A stretch of DNA of 64,000 nt from Crocodylus rhombifer (GCA_038503035.1 JAVSML010000938.1:1-64000), one strand, 5' to 3'. Numbered from the stretch's first letter, positions 1-10,502 are shown. Program-made: numbers and translations. Notes: a model not told the origin generated them from the sequence alone.

Positions 1-2074
1 GTAGAAGAAGAAGAAAGAAAAAAAAGAAGACAGGCCAGTTGGTTTGGAGGGTTTTGTTTTTCCTAGCTCCTAGTTAAGGTTATGAACATGCACCACTGAG
101 CTGTACGTGCTAATGGGGTTAATCACTCAATCGGGAAGCAAAAAACAAACCATAACTTCTTTAAATGGGCTCTTGGCAAATACAAGATTATTGCAAGAGA
201 CCAATTAAGCCAAATCAGGAGATGATACATTTTAGAGTGCAAGCAAAGGAAGGAATCGCTGCTCCCTTGCCTGCTGCCGCCTCTCCCAGAAGAGAGTGAG
301 AGACGGCTGGGGTGAGAGGTGTCCTGCGTTTGAAATTAAAACCCAGCCAACAAACTCCTCTTAATTAGTTTCCCTCCAGTGTTTTCCCTCCGTTAAAAAA
401 AAAAAAAATGTAAATAAAAAAGAAGGAGCGAAAACATGAACGAGGAGCAGGAACAAGGCGGGTACGTAAGGGAGGTGCCCTCTTGCACAAGTGTGCAGGT
501 GGGTGAGGACTCCCCCAATCTTCCTCACTTGATTCTCTGTGCCAGGGGTCACGTTTCACACTGGCAGAGCAGACAGCACTGAGCAATAATCTAACTGTGC
601 AAGTAAATCCAATGGAGGGGCCCTGTGCCAAGCTCTCTGCTGCACTACTTTAGCATGACATAAGTCCTTAAGGTGGGGTTTTAGAGGGGACTTAACTATT
701 AGGGAGGTTTTCAAGCCTGCTTTCTGCACTGGGAGATGAAATTCAGTCTCCTCCAGAAGCCACACTGCATGGCTGAAGGCTCCTCTAAGCACCTGGGATA
801 GCAGCAGATCCCACTAGGCTATTCATACCTGACCATCTCTACTGAGACTGAGTGGGGCTTATTTAACAGCCACTGCACCTTGGCCTTCAAACTGAGGACT
901 GACTGGGTAGATCTGCCCAGAGCTGAGAGCATGGGCTAAAGAGATTGAGCCCCTTGGCTGGGGGCTGTACGTTAGCAGTTCCCACCTGCAAAGCAGGTAC
1001 CGAGGGGGGCTTGTAACATGCACTCCCGTAAGTCTTGAGCTGGCCCTCTGGACAAGGACGAGTTTTGTGTTAGGATGAATTGCACTCCTAAAGCATCAGG
1101 GGGGGATTCCTGCTTCACGGGAAAGCAGCAGAGCTACATTTTGAAGCCATGATAATTGATCCCAGGCAAAGGTCTGGTCTGTAGGTTTTAGCTAAGGTTG
1201 GAGCAGGGCTGGGAGAACTGGAGATGGGCCAATAACTTGACTGGATGCGGCAAGAAGTCTGACTCGATCGCTGAAGACTAAGAAAGCATCAAGCTGTCAA
1301 CTGGACAGACTTTAATTCCCCTGAAGAAGTGCTCCTTTGCATACAGGCACTTTGCCTTGAAAGTTCACCTACTTTTGGCTGGCTGAATCTATAAGGTCAC
1401 CTGTTTGCTGGGGCTTCGCTTCATAGCTGTTCAAAAAGATTTCCCCTACTTGGACTTGCTGGCAGAGCTGAATTCCACAGCTTAATATTTTTTGTGCTAC
1501 CCCTTCTTATGTCTCTGCTGATAAAGAAAAAAAATGAAAAACCCTCCCTAGGAACCCATCCAGATATTGATAGAAAGTAAGAGATGCTGCAAGAGTAGAC
1601 TTAGACATTCTCTCAGCATCTCACAGGGGGATTAGCTCATCTAATTTTTAATTTAATACTACGTTTTTTTACATGGTGTTAGGTAACTGTCTAAATCTGC
1701 TGTGACACCAAATTTTGCTGCGTGCAGAACATCCCAGTAAAACTGCGCTTCTATCCTACTTTTTATTATAAATTCTCTTAATAAAAACAAAAGCACCCCT
1801 CCTCCAACACGCTCAACTGGTATGTTTAGGGATTATTGGATATCAGCTTGCTATCTCTAAAGCACTAGGTATCATCAATTCTGTCTGCTGAGATATCAAA
1901 ACACCTAAAAAAACCTCAAAAAACCCCACCAGGCGGGAGACGCAAGTTATAACCAGTTCCTCCTTCTTATGTGCAATTTCTAAAAATTAATTTAAGGATC
2001 AGAAAAAGCAATAGACTGAACAGCTGTGGAAAATGAAGTCTGCAGCTATCCCCAGGCTGGGTGTAGCGTGAATA
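1..2074. other. Non-coding block, nothing recognised
   Basis: The first 30 bases are a GAA/A-rich simple repeat, and there is a short A-run near 396-408. The remaining open frames here are short, lack recognisable domains and partly overlap each other on the minus strand, so I do not call genes. No repeat family could be assigned by eye. Confidence 0.6.
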
Positions 2075-2247
2075 GGATCATGGGATCATAGAAAATGAGG
2101 GTTGAAGGGAGCTCAGGAGGTCACATCTAGTCCAGCCCCTGCTTCAAGCAGGACCAGCCCCAACTACATGATCCCAGCCAAGGCTTCATCTACTTGGGTC
2201 TTAAAAATCTCCAAGGATGGAGACTCCACCACCGCTCTATGGAATAC
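2075..2247 (-). mobile_element. CR1 LINE 3' fragment (minus strand)
   Basis: The plus strand reads as the reverse complement of a CR1 3' end. It starts with the GGGATCATAGAAAATGAGG-type tail, then the AGGAGGTCACATCTAGTCCA block, and continues to the segment that in sense orientation encodes the end of ORF2 (TCCATCCTTGGAG reversed). Only about 170 bp remain, which is the usual 5' truncation of CR1. It belongs to the same subfamily as the copies at 13963, 29488, 49728 and 55388. It is non-functional. Confidence 0.85.
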
Positions 2248-2289
2248 GATCGAGGGAATATTAATATCAGCAACAATAATAAATACCTT

Positions 2290-2405
2290 GTTCTTCAAGG
2301 AGGTATAATTATCCACGTTTTATAGATGGGGCAACTGAGACACACACACAAAGTGACTGGCTCACTCTCACCCAGCAGACCAACGAGATCTGGAAGAGCG
2401 TGAGA
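2290..2405 (-). repeat. MIR-type SINE relic (minus strand)
   Basis: The reversed MIR core is recognisable: a stretch like 'cattttacagatggggaaactgaggca' in meaning, seen here as TTTTATAGATGGGGCAACTG followed by ACACAC and a 'agtgactggctcac...cccagca' segment. It lies directly beside the CR1 fragment at 2075. The assignment is from a recalled MIR consensus, and the copy is old and diverged. Confidence 0.6.
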
Positions 2406-2549
2406 TATGCCCCCATGCACATTCAGTGCAAACGTGCAGATATCTGGTGCCTTGACTCTGCAGGTGGCGACTCATTTCTAGTTTTAGTTGATGCTCAAAA
2501 TATATTCAGTATTCAAGTAAATACTCTTAACCACTGCAGTGCCTTGACT

Positions 2550-2694
2550 TCATAGATTCATAGATTCATAGATTCATAGATGCTAGGGTCGGAAGGGACC
2601 TCAATAGATCATCGAGTCCGACCCCCTGCATAAGCAGGAAAGAGTGCTGGGCCTACATTACCCCAGCTAGATACACATCCAAACTTGTTTTATC
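2550..2694 (-). mobile_element. CR1 LINE 3' end with octamer tail (minus strand)
   Basis: This copy begins with four tandem TCATAGAT units, the reverse complement of the CR1 3' microsatellite. The block GCTAGGGTCGGAAGGGACCT and 'gaccccctgcataagcaggaaagagtgctgggcctacattacc' follow. It is the same subfamily as the long CR1 ending at 53768 and the nested copy at 33680-33897. It is truncated after about 145 bp. The 3' end is nearly unmutated, so it is probably relatively young. Confidence 0.9.
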
Positions 2695-5399
2695 TATGGA
2701 TGTCTCTGGACAAATAAAATAAAGAGCGTCTTTGACTCCTTGGTGTTTTGGTGATGGGATGGAGCTTCTTCTCTGGCATGGAGCTCCTCAACATTTACGA
2801 GGTCACATCCCCATTTTTAAGTTTGCCGTACTAGGATTTCATGTGATGGATAATAACGCAAAATCTAGGACAGTGTGTTCCTTATAGCCACACGGTACAA
2901 CACAGGTCCTTTCCTGCCCCCCAAATTTTCCTTTCTTTCAGTCCATTTATCTTTTCCCCCTTTCTCTCTCTCATTCCTTCTCCCCTGCGGCCAGTTTGAG
3001 AAACCCAGCTTTAACTTATTGATTTAACAAAGGGTACCAAGCAGGTATCAGGAGAAAGAGATTTTTTGACCACAGCTCAGGTTGGATTTGAACCCATACC
3101 GCTGGAAGAAAGGCTCCCCACCTCCTAAAGTATTAGAGATAGCAGCCCAGATCCTGCTATCGAGCCTTCATGGGTTGACGCGGTCTAAAGGTGCAGCTCT
3201 CTAGCTATTCCTGCCATCTTTCCTTGATGTGGAATTTTTTGACGCTGATCATTTTTAGCTTCACAGACTTTTTCTTACTTCATTTTAATCACCTTTTATA
3301 TTAATGGCTACATTTCTAGATCGTTTATAGATACTGGCTAAACAAGGATGAACTGCTGATTTTAAAAATAGATAGTTGATTCAGTATGAAGGTCTGTAGG
3401 AACACTTATAAGTAGCTGATACAGAGTCAATAAATGGAAAATAGATGTTTTAATACTTGGTTAATTGGCTGCTATGCTGTAGGTGGTAAGGAGGAGTATA
3501 AATTATAATCTTCCTTAGCAGATGATACTGTAACAATTTCTAATTTCAGCCTCTTTTGCTTGACTGGTTCTTAGGTAGATTTGCCCACTACCTGCTCATA
3601 ACAAAGGTTGCCATCCCTAGATGAACATGTCAAATGGCTTCACCCTATAATCTATAAATATTAACTTATTAATATATACGTTGTTAATTTAATAATAAAG
3701 TGTGACCTTCATTAGCCTCTCTCCATATTTGGCTTTCTTTCTATGCTCATAATACAGCAAGGAATATACGTCCCTTTATTTTACTTCCAACTCTCCGGGA
3801 AATTGGTGAATCCCTTTGCGCACGCAGTTGCCTCCCCTCTGAAAGTGGCTTTCAGCTTTAACAGCAGGAGAGCCGAACGGCAAGTTGCCTTTCTTGACAC
3901 AATCTCTCCCATGCCCACCAGAGGAAATCTCGTTTTTCTGCTCTGTGGTGGGCAATTCCCTGCGATCCAGTGCCATTGCTTGCTACAATATTGTGCCCAG
4001 ATGACCAAGAATAAACCCATGCCCATCTTTTGCAGATGACCAATTGCATTTAAGATCTGAATTAACTTTGGAGCCATTGTGCTGCAATAATGGCGTAACG
4101 GCCTTGCGAGCTCTTCTGTCCTTTGTAACTACATCTGCTGGGTCAATTGGTCTTGGCAACAGACTCTCCCGTGGATGGCGGTGGCCTGTAACCTTATAAA
4201 TGTTTTAGGAGCAACTGAATGGCATTAGAGTGGAGTTATATTGGCAAAGGCCTATCATTTACTCTGTCTGGAGGAGAGAGAAAATAGCCGTGAATGTGAT
4301 TCATAACTAATCCCCGTTCTATCACTCGTAAGCAGTTGCTTGAATCTATTACTAACCTCGTACTTCTCTGGAATGGGAATGTTTTTTTCTCTTGGTTAAA
4401 TGGAAGACCCTTAAACATTATTGATGGTGACATTATACAAACACAGCACATTTTCTGCAGCCATTTTTTCTCTGGAATCATTTACCTCGGCGATCCTTCT
4501 TCGTCAGATAGCTCTTTCACTTTTTTTTTTTATCTATGCGCTACCAATTCACATCAGCCTCAAGCAGGAAGGAAAATATTCATCATGAGCAATGGCAACC
4601 CATACATCTAAGCGACATGGACTACGGCACGCCAGCCTTCTTCCTTTGCAAGCAGGGGGCCAAATTGTAGAGACCATCACGAGGGCTGATGAGTTTTGGT
4701 CTTTTCTTCTGAGCCCCCCCGCTTCTTCCCAAACACAAAGTGGTCTCATTTCAGAGCCAGGATCCTGAGGGGCTGCACCAAGAGGTCTATTTTACTTGGA
4801 TTATGTGCATGAAACTCCTCCTGAACTTGGCAGGAGGCTTCGTTATATAATTGACATCAAAGGCTTAGATTTTCAGAAATGACTAATATTTCTCACTGGC
4901 CAGCTTCATCCACCCCAAGGGGGCTTAGTCCATGCTGGGTTCTCACTACGCGAAAAATCAGGTTGGCAGGTGAGGCTCTGTCTGGATTTTTTTCAAAAAG
5001 GGAGCTGAAATATGGCCCAGAGAGATTGTATGGGACCATGGATAGAAATGGTCTATTATTCAGTACCTTGCTCAAGCTTGGGCTATTTGTCTTCTGTTTT
5101 CTAAAGCGCTAAATTTTCAAAGGATGAGCGACAAAACTCAGGAGTGGGATTTTTTTTTTTTAATTTAAAAAAATGTCAGATATGTTGATAAAACGTTAAA
5201 TAAAAGGTGAGGCTTTCAAATACTCCTTGTGAATCCGTAAAGCTGCATTTAATTTAGATATGGTACAATCAGAGAATCGGTGTAGAGATGATAATTAGCT
5301 GTATAGCACCCTGGATACGGCACTACTCTGCGGCAAAGATGATTATCCCTGCCTTCATGGTGATGACTTCCTGTGATGACATACCCACGGTGACACCTG
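2695..5399. other. Non-coding block, nothing recognised
   Basis: AT-rich DNA without a supportable gene. Short opposed open frames near 3743-4077 overlap on both strands and show no domain or signal peptide. There are T- and A-runs near 4520 and 5151-5173. No tandem array or element boundary was identified. Confidence 0.55.
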
Positions 5400-5550
5400 A
5401 TGGGTCACCTTGGGAGAGTCTTTTGAGGTCCTTGTGCCTCAGTTTCCCTGTGTGTAAAATAGGGGTAATGACACTTCCCCCTTTTGTAAAGTGCTAGCAA
5501 TTTTACTGATGAGAAGTGCTATGCAAAAGCAAGGTACTCTGAGGCTATTA
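5400..5550 (+). repeat. MIR-type SINE relic
   Basis: Contains the MIR core in sense orientation: TGTGCCTCAGTTTCCCTGTG followed by GTAAAATAGGGGTAATGACA, then the 'gtaaagtgctagcaa...gtgctatgcaaaagc' 3' portion. The order and spacing fit MIR. The copy is diverged, and both ends are approximate. Confidence 0.75.
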
Positions 5551-6092
5551 TTAAAATACAAATTAGCATTACAAAGATAAAGACATCTAGCAATAATGTA
5601 ACAGAGGAATCCCTTATTACATGGCTGCCTAAAATATGTGTTTAATTATCACTTCCTTGTGTCTTACAGTGGCCCTGATCCTCGTTCTATTATGCATGGA
5701 AAACCCCTATTGATTTTAATGGAGTTTGAGGTCAGCAAAGATGAGGCCCAATGACTGAGACAGCAGTTACTGTAGCTGCAATAATTATTTTATGCTAATT
5801 TAATGCCAGTTAATGTCTGTTGCCTTGTTGTTAAACGTTAAAATTTGGCCAATTATCTGCTGTTTAATTAACTCAGGGAAAAAAAATGTTTTGTTACATC
5901 TAAAGGAAATCTTTGCTCGAGACAGTCGACTCAGGATGAGAAAATTGTTTAACAATTATGGATCTGATTTTTTCCTTTTATTCAGCAAACCTGCAGGTTT
6001 GCAGGGAGGAGTGTATATCAAAAGGATCGGCATTGGTACAGAGTTTGTCACCTTTGTATAGCAGTCGCAAAGCCGGCTGTTAAACGTTATAC
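5551..6092. other. Non-coding block before the LTR element
   Basis: AT-rich sequence with an open frame at 5813-6061 of no recognisable similarity. It ends immediately before the CACTG target-site copy of the LTR element. The sharp shift from AT-rich to strongly GC-rich DNA at 6098 marks the insertion boundary. Confidence 0.6.
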
Positions 6093-6097
6093 CACTG
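6093..6097. repeat. Left 5-bp target-site duplication of the LTR element (CACTG)
   Basis: CACTG directly precedes the first TGTCACGG of LTR1. The identical CACTG follows the last CTCACA of LTR2 at 8743-8747. A 5-bp duplication fits integration by Gypsy-type or ERV-type integrases. Confidence 0.9.
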
Positions 6098-6134
6098 TGT
6101 CACGGAGTCACGTAGGTGCCCCGTGACTGTGAGG

Positions 6135-6158
6135 GTGATTGGCAGAGCTGCCAATCAC
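6135..6158. promoter_or_regulatory. Palindrome with two inverted CCAAT boxes in LTR1 U3
   Basis: Two perfect 11-bp arms, GTGATTGGCAG and CTGCCAATCAC, surround a 2-bp centre. Each arm contains ATTGG/CCAAT, the core recognised by NF-Y in vertebrate promoters. It lies about 73 bp upstream of the TATA box, a usual promoter distance. The matching site in LTR2 (7619-7642) has one change (CCAGTCAC), which disrupts one arm. NF-Y binding is inferred. Confidence 0.6.
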
Positions 6159-6230
6159 CCAGGCAGCTCAGGTGCCAGTTACCAGGGTGACCAGGCGGGT
6201 CACGCGGCCAGAAGGGGGCAGGGCCAGGCC

Positions 6231-6238
6231 TTTATAAA
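6231..6238 (+). promoter_or_regulatory. TATA box of LTR1
   Basis: TTTATAAA in the context GGCCTTTATAAACAGC. Transcription would be expected to start about 25-30 bp downstream, near 6260. The same box is preserved in LTR2 at 7715-7722. Confidence 0.75.
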
Positions 6239-6602
6239 CAGCTTAGGCCGGAGCCTGCCTCACAGTTCCCTTCTGGCTGCCGCAGGAGCAGGAGTAGGAG
6301 CTCTGCGGCTGAGCTGAGCGGCCCGAGGCAAGTGTGGCAGCCTAACTATACTTACCATACTAACCGGCTGCGATGATGCGGGGAACAAGATCGCCTTCTA
6401 GGGTAGGTAGATTCGGAGGACCGGGTGAGGCTGTAGGGGAGTGAGGAGGCCTCAGCGGGGCTCCCCAACAGCTTGGGGGTTCCGGATGCCCAATAGGGGC
6501 GTAGTACCAACGGAGCACTATTGTTTGTGCCGGGGAGGCACCGGCGCCAGGGGCGCGCGGTGTGGAGGGGGGTTGCAGACCCCAGCCCATCAGGGCGGTG
6601 TT

Positions 6603-6901
6603 GGGCCCCAGAGGGGGCGACACCCCAGAGGGGGCGAGGCGCAGAGGGCGCGGTACGGGCCCCAGAGGGGGCAAGGCGCAGAGGGCGCGGTAAGGGCCCC
6701 AGAGGGGGCGAGGCCCCAGAGCAGGGCAGAATAAGCAGGGATAGCGAGCCACCCAATGGCGCCGAGACTAGGGCGGCGATAGCGCCGGCCCAATGGCGCC
6801 GAGACTAGGGCGGCGATAGCGCCGGCCCAATGGCGCCGAGACTAGGGTGGCGGTAGTGCCGGCCCAATGGCGCCGAGTTGGGCGGCGATGGCGCTATAGG
6901 C
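6603..6901 (+). repeat. Two GC-rich minisatellites inside LTR1
   Basis: The first array, about 6603-6717, repeats a unit of roughly 37 bp built from GGCCCCAGAGGGGGCGAGGC and GCAGAGGGCGCGGTACGG. The second has four units of 37 bp starting with CAATGGCGCC. Copy numbers differ from LTR2 (about 8084-8270 and three units from 8304), so the arrays have changed since insertion or during reverse transcription. Confidence 0.85.
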
Positions 6902-7229
6902 CCTAAGGGGCGCCAGGTGGCCGAGGGGCACCCGAGGGGCGAGGGACAATACAAACGTCCCCCGGAACAGCTGCGAGGCTTGAGGCGTGCTGAAGGGGAG
7001 GTTTGGAGGCACGCGTGGCCCTGAAGGCGGGGCGCAGATAGATACCCCATGGAGGAGTAGGGACAGGAACACCAGTACCGTCCACTAGGGAAACAGGCAG
7101 CCTCCATACTATATATTAGTCATCAAAGTCGTGGCAGGCGAGATTCTGAGGGTGCTACGTTCACCCTAACGTGACGGTAGGGGGTGCTAGGGAGTTCACG
7201 GCCGCCCCTAGGCCCCGCTCCCTCACAAC

Positions 7230-7247
7230 GGGTGCATTGGCCGGGAA
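7230..7247 (+). other. Primer-binding site complementary to tRNA-Gly
   Basis: The 18 bases match TGGTGCATTGGCCGGGAA, the complement of the 3' end of vertebrate tRNA-Gly(GCC) including CCA, at 17 of 18 positions. The only mismatch is the first base (G for T). It begins 2 bp after LTR1, the normal place for a minus-strand primer site. The tRNA sequence is recalled, not searched. Confidence 0.88.
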
Positions 7248-7568
7248 CAGTTGGCCGTGCACGGGGGTAAAACCCGTGAACCCTGATGGGGAAAAGCGGA
7301 CCCGGAGAGCGACATAACAGCAGCTGACAAGGTAGGGAATTTACCGGGGGCTGCTAATGTGGGGGGGCTACCTGTGGCGGGTAAACCCCAGTAAATCCCA
7401 CGTGGTGCACCCCCGGGTAAAAGGTGAGTTAGGGGCACCTTAAAACCTCTGCCACCCAAATTAGATGCGGCGGAGAGCTTTAGAGGAGGAAGCCCCACGG
7501 AAACATCTCCTACGGCGAAACATCTTTTGGAGAGGCTGAAAAGTCCCTCCCCAAGGAGTTGGGAGCTT

Positions 7569-7581
7569 AAGGGGGGGGATA
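7569..7581 (+). other. Polypurine tract
   Basis: AAGGGGGGGGATA lies directly before the TGTCACGG of LTR2. This purine run is where plus-strand DNA synthesis would be primed. It abuts the LTR as expected for an intact element. Confidence 0.88.
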
Positions 7582-8742
7582 TGTCACGGAGTCACGTAGG
7601 TGCCCCGTGACTGTGAGGGTGATTGGCAGAGCTGCCAGTCACCCAGGCAGCTCAGGTGCCGGTTACCAGGGTGACCAGGCGGGTCACGCGGCCAGAAGGG
7701 AGCAGGGCCAGGCCTTTATAAACAGCTTAGGCCGGAGCCTGCCTCACAGTTCCCTTCTGGCTGCCGCAGGAGCAGGAGTAGGAGCTCTGCGGCTGAGCTG
7801 AGCGGCCCGAGGCAAGTGTGGCAGCCTTACCATACTAACCGGCTGCGATGATGCGGGGAACAAGATCGCCTTCTAGGGTAGGTAGATTCGGAGGACCGGG
7901 TGAGGCTGTATGGGAGTGAGGAGGCCTCAGCGGGGGTCCCCAACAGCTTGGGGGTGCCGGATGCCCAATAGGGGCGTAGTACCAACGGAGCACTATTGTT
8001 TGTGCCGGGGAGGCACCGGCACCAGGGGCGCGCGGTGTGGAGGGGGGTTGCAGACCCCAGCCCATCAGGGCGGTGTTGGGCCCCAGAGGGGGCGAAGCAC
8101 AGAGGGCGCGGTACGGGCCCCAGAGGGGGCGAGGCCCCAGAGGGCGTGGTATGGGCCCCAGAGGGGGTGAAGCGCAGAGGGTGCGGTACAGGCCCCAGAG
8201 GGGGCGAGGCCCCAGAGAGGGCGAAGCGCAGAGGGCGTGGTACAGGCCCCAGAGGGGGCGAGGCCCCGGAGCGGGGCAGAATAAGCAGGGATAGCGAGCC
8301 ACCCAATGGCGCCGAGACTAGGGCGGCGATAGTGCCGGCCCAATGGCGCCGAGACTAGGGCGGCGGTAGTGCCGGCCCAATGGCGCCAAGAGTTGGGCGG
8401 CGATGGCGCTATAGGCCCTAAGGGGCGCCAGGTGGCCGAGGGGCACCCGAGGGGCGAGGGACAATACAAACGTCCCCCGGAACAGCTGCGAGGCTTGGGG
8501 CGTGCTGAAGGGGAGGTTTGGAGGCACGCGTGGCCCTGAAGGTGGGGCGCAGATAGATACCCCATGGAGAAGTAGGGACAGGAACACCAGTACCGTCCAC
8601 TAGGGAAACAGGCAGCCTCCATACTATATATTAGTCATCAAAGTCGTGGCAGGCGAGATTCTGAGGGTGCTACGTTCACCCTAACGTGACGGTAGGGGGC
8701 GCTAGGGAGTTCACGGCCACCCCTAGGCCCCGCTTCCTCACA
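7582..8742 (+). repeat. 3' LTR (1161 bp)
   Basis: Starts TGTCACGGAGTCACG and ends CCGCTTCCTCACA. It follows LTR1 in all landmarks: CCAAT palindrome remnant 7619-7642, TATA 7715-7722, first minisatellite about 8084-8270 (longer than in LTR1), and three units of the second array at 8304, 8341 and 8378 (one fewer than LTR1). Net length is 31 bp greater than LTR1. Confidence 0.92.
7715..7722 (+). promoter_or_regulatory. TATA box of LTR2
   Basis: TTTATAAA in the same context as in LTR1. If active, transcription from this LTR would run into the flanking DNA to the right. Confidence 0.65.
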
Positions 8743-8747
8743 CACTG
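8743..8747. repeat. Right 5-bp target-site duplication (CACTG)
   Basis: Identical to the left copy at 6093-6097. The perfect pair shows the element inserted as one unit and was not built by later recombination. Confidence 0.9.
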
Positions 8748-10256
8748 CTAATTGTTCCCTGGCTTCTATGAAACGAGTGTAGAGGTCTCAGTTCACAGGC
8801 AAGGTCTTTATCTCGATGAAATCCCTCCCACCACCGCTTCTCTTGAACCGTTTCAAGCAGGTTTGAACATAGGCCAGTGGTTTAAGGAGGTCCCCTGGAT
8901 TGAATTACCATTTGACAAGAATAACAGCTCTTCATACACGATAGGCAACCTGCGGATACCACGTCCGAGTGTCATAACCTCCCGAAACCCATAGCATCTC
9001 CATGTAGCTGAGAAAAACAAGTCCCAGCCTTCCCCTTGGTTAACAGAAGAGACAACACCAGAAAAATTGCACGTGAGAAAGGTACAAAACCAACTGCATA
9101 CACCCAGCAACATTTGATTTTTTTTTTATTAATTATCTAAGGAACCATAAGATTTTAGATCTTATTATTTAAGGAATCTGGTTGTGTACCAGACCTTCCT
9201 GACTGCTGCATGGAAAGTAAGAGGAGGATGGTCCTGGAACAAAACAGATATTAGGCGATCCTTTACAGGGTGTTTTGATATATTAAAAGCAATACCAGTT
9301 CTGGTATTAATAAAGCATCACTAAACATCAGATTTGGATTATTTCACGAACTAATCACCTTCCAAACATAAAAGAACTCCTGAGTTGACAACACAATGAC
9401 TCAAATGTTTGCTGGAACCGTGGTAATAAAAAAGGGAACCTTTTATCCTTATTATGGGATTACCCTAAAACTCAGAAGCATGGATATAAGCTTGGAAAGA
9501 GAGCCAGCAGGACACTAAGCACGAATAACCCTGTAGGCACGAGGATCTTTTGGTTATATGATTTGAATGTCAAGGGCACGAGTAATCCTTCCAAGGCTTA
9601 TCTGCTAGGAGAGATTAGATCTCTAGCAGGGTTTCCAGAAGTTCCTCGGCTCTAAAATCCCATTGTAATCAGCAGGTGCTTTTGAAATCCTAGGTGCAGG
9701 CCTGCATCCTCAACAACTGAATATCTTCAGAAGTTTGCCAAGGGAACTGGCTCAGTGTCACATATGGAAACCTATGGCCTAGCCAGGAACTCAACCTACC
9801 TCTGCTGAATCTCCAGTCAATCTACAAGGCATCAGACAAGGAAAGATGTGCTGCGTTCAAGAAGAACGAACAAACAACAGGTGTCAGGGTTGGTTTTCAG
9901 CATGTTTTCATCTGGATTCCTTGCTTCTTAGGAAGTTACACTCATTACTGCATGCAAATCACTTACTTGCTTCCCTCTTTATACTGTTTTTTTTTTAAAC
10001 CATGTCTTTCTCAGTCTCAAAAATCTGCATTGAAACAAAATGGAAGGGGAAAGAAAGATAGCACCCAGCTGAAGCAAGCTGACATTTTACTGGGGCCACA
10101 TCCAGAAGTTCAAAATTGTGCTACAAACCATTTCCAGCGATGGTAATAGTCAGTAGAACAATCAACAGCTTTCTCCCTAATCTATGTCACATAATCGTCT
10201 AAATTATACTTGCTGACTTAACCTATTGTGTTCATAAGGAAATTATTAATATAAAG
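8748..10256. other. Non-coding block, nothing recognised
   Basis: Flanking DNA to the right of the LTR element, with normal AT-richness restored. Open frames at 8752-8994 and 8853-9113 overlap on opposite strands and have no recognisable domain. T-runs near 9117-9130. No repeat family assigned. Confidence 0.5.
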
Positions 10257-10259
10257 TCT

Positions 10260-10502
10260 GGGCGCATCTACATATGCACTTTAATGCACATTAGCCTATT
10301 TTATGAGCATTACAGCATCACGAAAAGCCATGCTCTTTAACCTATTTAAATCTGCATTAGCTAATGTGCATTTTTCTAGTACCTCACAATGGAGGGCATT
10401 GTAATTACATCCCGTCAGAGCAGCCTCCTGGCTCGTGTACCTGGAGATACTAGATTTAATGTGCATTACTTAAAGTGCATTAATGAACATGTAGACGTGT
10501 CC
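10260..10502. mobile_element. MITE with GGGCGCATCTACA-type inverted ends (complete copy)
   Basis: The left end reads GGGCGCATCTACATATGCAC. The right end, reversed, reads GGACACGTCTACATGTTCAT. The identical trinucleotide TCT flanks both sides (10257-10259 and 10503-10505), suggesting a 3-bp target duplication as in Harbinger-like transposons. The interior contains repeated 'aatgtgcatta' motifs and no coding frame. Related pieces occur at 22855, 23205 and 27195. Confidence 0.65.

Larger units (their letters stand above)
6098..7227 (+). repeat. 5' LTR (1130 bp)
   Basis: Starts TGTCACGGAGTCACG and ends CCGCTCCCTCACA. In order it holds a CCAAT-type palindrome (6135-6158), a TATA box (6231-6238), a 37-bp-type array of GGCCCCAGAGGGGGCGAGGC units (about 6603-6717), and four 37-bp units starting CAATGGCGCC at 6754, 6791, 6828 and 6865. 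It also has a short extra segment near 6343-6356 that is missing from LTR2. No canonical AATAAA was seen; AATACA at 6948 is a weak alternative polyadenylation signal. Confidence 0.92.
7228..7581 (+). other. Interior of the LTR element, no coding capacity
   Basis: This 354-bp segment lies between the LTRs. It starts with the primer-binding site and ends with the polypurine tract. No plus-strand open frame longer than about 60 codons was found, and nothing resembles gag. In retroelements the leader next to the primer site usually carries dimerisation and packaging signals, so this interior may consist of such signals only. That role is inferred from position. Confidence 0.8.
6098..8742 (+). mobile_element. 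Compact, non-autonomous LTR retroelement with tRNA-Gly primer site
   Basis: This complete insertion runs 5' LTR (6098-7227), interior (7228-7581), 3' LTR (7582-8742). Both LTRs begin TGTCACGG and end CTCACA. The interior is only 354 bp. It carries a primer-binding site at 7230-7247 and a polypurine tract ending at 7581, but no gag, pol or env frame, so protease, reverse transcriptase and integrase must come from another element. The LTRs differ by roughly 1-2% over the first 500 bp that I compared by eye, plus indels in two GC-rich tandem arrays, which suggests a fairly recent insertion. The element is far richer in G and C than its flanks. Long overlapping GC-rich open frames inside the LTRs (for example 6352-6756 and 8065-8622, minus strand) are low-complexity translations of these arrays, not genes. 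Whether the parent is a Gypsy element or an endogenous retrovirus cannot be told without coding sequence. The 5-bp duplication and tRNA-Gly priming allow either. Confidence 0.93.

Noticed and set aside
8065..8622. Long minus-strand open frame (185 codons) and similar frames at 6352-6756 and 7827-8306
   Set aside because: They translate the GC-rich tandem units of the LTRs into Pro/Leu/Ala-rich low-complexity repeats, occur in several frames at once, and have no domain.
6098..8742. Simple tandem segmental duplication of 1.1 kb
   Set aside because: The perfect 5-bp target duplication, primer site and polypurine tract at the right places show LTR retrotransposition.
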